This document shows, in pieces, positions 62,787 to 64,000 of a stretch of DNA of 64,000 nucleotides. The notes below the pieces were generated by a model. The model searched no databases. It had not been told where the DNA came from and saw only the letters and a list, made by a program, of their open reading frames with translations. Both the position numbers and the translations under genes were made by a program. The stretch is from Tuctoria greenei (taxonomy: Eukaryota > Streptophyta > Magnoliopsida > Poales > Poaceae), in contig JAYESD010000005.1 of the NCBI GenBank assembly GCA_036927565.1, positions 99,364,301 through 99,428,300 of the forward strand, read 5' to 3'. The number at the start of each line of letters is the position of its first letter. Position 1 is the stretch's first letter.

Positions 62787-64000
62787 GTGAACTCCACTGC
62801 TTCTTCCACTAGCCCGGATGCACGGGTTGGTAGAGGCAATGTAGGTGACACCTCTTGTCGTCCTGCTAGCAATCCTGCCCATGATCCACAAGGTGGAGCT
62901 CTAGGACAACAACTTGGAAACAACGGACCACCACCTGCTGTAGCAGCAGCCGCTGCTGGTCAACAACAGGATGGTGTCTTCGCGTCGGTCTTGAATCGAC
63001 CAGCAATCCCGAGAATGCGCTGCTTGCAGGGCGAGCTCTTCTTCAGCGTCCACCTGCACCGGACGCACCTCCTGCAGCACTAGAACAATGGTGCAATGAT
63101 GTCGACCATTTGGTCAACACTGCAGCCACGACGCTCAACAATCTGTCGCAGCTTGATCTCAGGCAAGCACCACCTACACACAACAGGACATTCTCAGGAC
63201 GACTTGGACCTACGCCGTCGCAGAGGGGACATGTGTTGTCACATCACGTGACGTCCCACACTCCTTCGATCGCTCGCCGTACCCATATGATGTAAAGACT
63301 CCCAATCGGAGACCTCACGGTGGAGCTTAGCCGCCGCTACGTGGAGCAAGATGGTTGTGTCGCTATCGAACGTAACCGCAAGAGACGACGCATCCTAGAT
63401 GAGTCTTCCCCTCCAGGAGCAGGTGGTGGTTGTGCAGCATTTGCACCACACCTTCACATGGTGGAGTGGCCACCCAAGTTCCGACCTCATCTGCTAGAGA
63501 AGTACGACGGGACTATCAACCCTGTCGAGTTTCTGCAGATCTACTCCACCCCTATCCTCGCTTCAGGAGGGAATGAGGCCGCAATGGATAACTATTTCTC
63601 AGTGGCTTTGACCAGGACTGTTAGGTCCTGGTTCATGAGCATCCCCCCCCCCCCCCCCCGACTCCATCTACAGTTGGGGAGAATTATGTCACCTGTTCAC
63701 CGCCAACTTCGGGTGTTCCTACACCCGACCAGGCACCAAACTGGACCTTTTCACCATACCCCAAAAGTCAGGAGAAACAATGTGTTTCTTCATACATCGG
63801 TTCTCTCAGGTATGGAACACCATTCCTTCTGCTCCAACGCCTCTGTGGTTGTTGCATTCCGACAGGGTGTTCGGGAAAAGAAGATGTTGGAGAAGCTAGC
63901 TAACAAAAATGTTAGCAAGGTCACGGAACTTTTCAACCTTGCTGATAAATGCTCTAGGGCTGCAAACGTGCGTGAGATGCACTCCAAGCCAGCCGCGGAT
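62787..64000 (+). pseudogene. Gypsy Gag, N-terminal part, frameshifted and cut by the window end
   Basis: Begins near 62787 with a low-complexity Ala/Gln/Pro stretch (SNPAHDPQGG, AVAAAAAGQQQ). Then DVDHLVNTAATTLNNLSQLD (about 63098), the Gag domain KFRPHLLEKYDGTINPVEFL (63478-63537), GGNEAAMDNYFSVALTRTVR, SWGELCHLFTANFGCSYTRP, GETMCFFIHRFSQVWNTIPS, SVVVAFRQGVREKKMLEKLA and VTELFNLADKCSRAANV. At least three changes of frame occur: before 63098, at the C17 run 63643-63659, and near 63830; TAA at 63293 is in frame. Gag packages element RNA. Broken. Confidence 0.88.
63643..63659. repeat. Poly(C) tract of 17 inside gag
   Basis: Follows codons for SWFMSI where related Gag proteins read a short LP linker. 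The expansion shifts the frame. Confidence 0.95.

Overview
This is nuclear DNA from a grass (Poaceae), almost entirely transposable elements inserted into one another. The grass assignment rests on Del/Tekay-like and SIRE-like LTR retrotransposons, CACTA elements with TNP2/DUF4218/DUF4216 and Ptta/En/Spm genes, Tourist and Stowaway MITEs, and F-box and WRN-exonuclease-like genes of grass-type sequence. I cannot name the species. No gene in the window is certainly intact and cellular.

Layout. 1-1353 (minus): LTR-like sequence and the C-terminal tail of a retroelement polyprotein. 1359-2047 (minus): a broken SUMO-conjugating-enzyme (UBC9/SCE1)-like gene with introns. 2319-2650 (minus): a broken CACTA DUF4216 piece. 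From about 2690 to 61990 on the plus strand runs one LINE (ORF1 then ORF2) in five pieces. Four insertions separate them: a 2.05-kb gag-only LTR element (4751-6800, TSD GGCAC); a solo gypsy LTR (7206-9945, TSD CTGGG); a 10.5-kb chromodomain gypsy element (10621-21089, TSD TGACC, two 2825-bp LTRs); and a 38-kb block (22336-60357) that splits the LINE between endonuclease and reverse transcriptase. At 61991 the LINE is cut by a second gypsy element whose LTR and gag run to the window end.

The 38-kb block is the most interesting part. It starts and ends with related tandem arrays of CACTA subterminal type. A Ptta/En/Spm-type gene (minus) lies next to the left array and a TNP2-type transposase (plus) next to the right array, both broken. 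A 9.6-kb SIRE-like copia element (24957-34542, TSD TTGTA) interrupts the first of these. The interior (about 35-56 kb) carries cargo: three copies of an unrecognised small gene family (38.2, 40.4, 44.9 kb), a WRN-type exonuclease gene with two nonsense codons (42.4 kb), two F-box genes with a C-terminal Cys cluster (47.4, 54.1 kb), a 1.6-kb tandem duplication, several foldback MITEs and long microsatellites. My reading is a large CACTA-type element, or a CACTA-bounded nest, that has collected and amplified gene fragments. I see no clean CACTA terminus or target duplication at the outer junctions, so single-element status is inference.

Most coding sequences are dead: nonsense codons, frameshifts and deletions are present in nearly all of them. 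The best preserved are the gypsy gag and pol frames (two stops apart from being one frame), the gag of the small LTR element (fully open) and cargo gene copy 2 at 40424-40978 (fully open).
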